Below the pieces are notes generated by a model. The model saw only the letters and a program-made list of their open reading frames with translations, had not been told where the DNA came from and made no database searches. 5,266 nt of DNA from Candidatus Iainarchaeum sp. (lineage in GTDB: Archaea; Micrarchaeota; Micrarchaeia; Anstonellales; Bilamarchaeaceae): the NCBI GenBank assembly GCA_028714395.1, contig JAQTMJ010000067.1:1-5266 (forward strand). Direction: 5' to 3'. The translations under genes and the position numbers were made by a program. Of this stretch, positions 5,183 through 5,266 are shown in pieces. Numbering within the stretch: the stretch's first letter is position 1; each line of letters begins with the position of its first letter.

Positions 5183-5266
5183 ATGTACTACTTAATGAAT
5201 GTAGGGGAGAAAATCCGCATCCCTGCAGCAATGCTGGCCATGGACATAACCGAGGCCACAAAACAA
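5183..5266 (+). CDS. rpo7: DNA-directed RNA polymerase subunit Rpo7 (RpoE'), N-terminal part
   Basis: The first 28 codons of a gene that runs off the right edge. The start, MYYLMNVGEKIRIPAAMLAM, fits the conserved beginning of archaeal Rpo7 (also called RpoE' or subunit E'), which follows a MYxLxxVxxxIRVPP pattern and then a short acidic region before a helix. Rpo7 pairs with Rpo4 to form the stalk of archaeal RNA polymerase, which contacts nascent RNA and aids open-complex formation; it is the counterpart of eukaryotic Rpb7. Only the N-terminal tip domain is visible, and the S1 RNA-binding domain would lie outside the window. The gene has its own TATA box and a GAGG ribosome site and is divergent from the radical SAM gene. 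The match rests on few residues, so the identification is likely but not certain. Confidence 0.75.
   Translation, partial: MYYLMNVGEKIRIPAAMLAMDITEATKQ

Noticed and set aside
1..5266. CRISPR arrays, tRNA or rRNA genes, insertion sequences
   Set aside because: I saw no regularly spaced direct repeats, no tRNA-like T-loop and acceptor pairing in the gaps, and no transposase motifs. The gaps between genes are also too short for most of these.

Overview
The window looks archaeal. TATA-like boxes lie about 25-30 nt upstream of probable transcript starts, one gene appears leaderless, and another has a GGTG-type ribosome site. The genes include a DUF460-type RuvC-like protein, a fused archaeal sugar-1-phosphate nucleotidylyltransferase/acetyltransferase and the start of RNA polymerase subunit Rpo7. 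I cannot name a species. Very short intergenic gaps suggest a compact genome, possibly of the DPANN type, but that is inference.

Layout: four genes run leftward in transcription order. They are a radical SAM protein (5052 to 3652), a GlmM-type phosphosugar mutase (3611 to 2295), a GlmU-like bifunctional enzyme (2227 to 1013) and a short DUF460 protein (1044 to 277). Left of these, 1-144 holds the start of an unrecognised leftward gene that leaves the window. A possible 36-codon rightward gene (181-291) converges on the DUF460 end. At the right edge, a 130-nt divergent promoter region separates the radical SAM gene from the first 28 codons of rpo7, which runs rightward.

The mutase and the GlmU-like enzyme carry out consecutive steps: GlcN-6-P to GlcN-1-P, then acetylation and uridylylation to UDP-GlcNAc. 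Together they form a UDP-GlcNAc supply module for glycans. GlmS is not in the window. Each of the two has its own apparent TATA box, so they need not be a single transcript. The DUF460 gene overlaps the end of the GlmU-like gene and is probably translationally coupled to it.

The least explained parts are the radical SAM protein (long N-terminal helical extension, AT-richer DNA, no recognisable substrate nearby), the start of the DUF460 gene (a strong ribosome site pointing at an ATA codon), and the left 290 bp.
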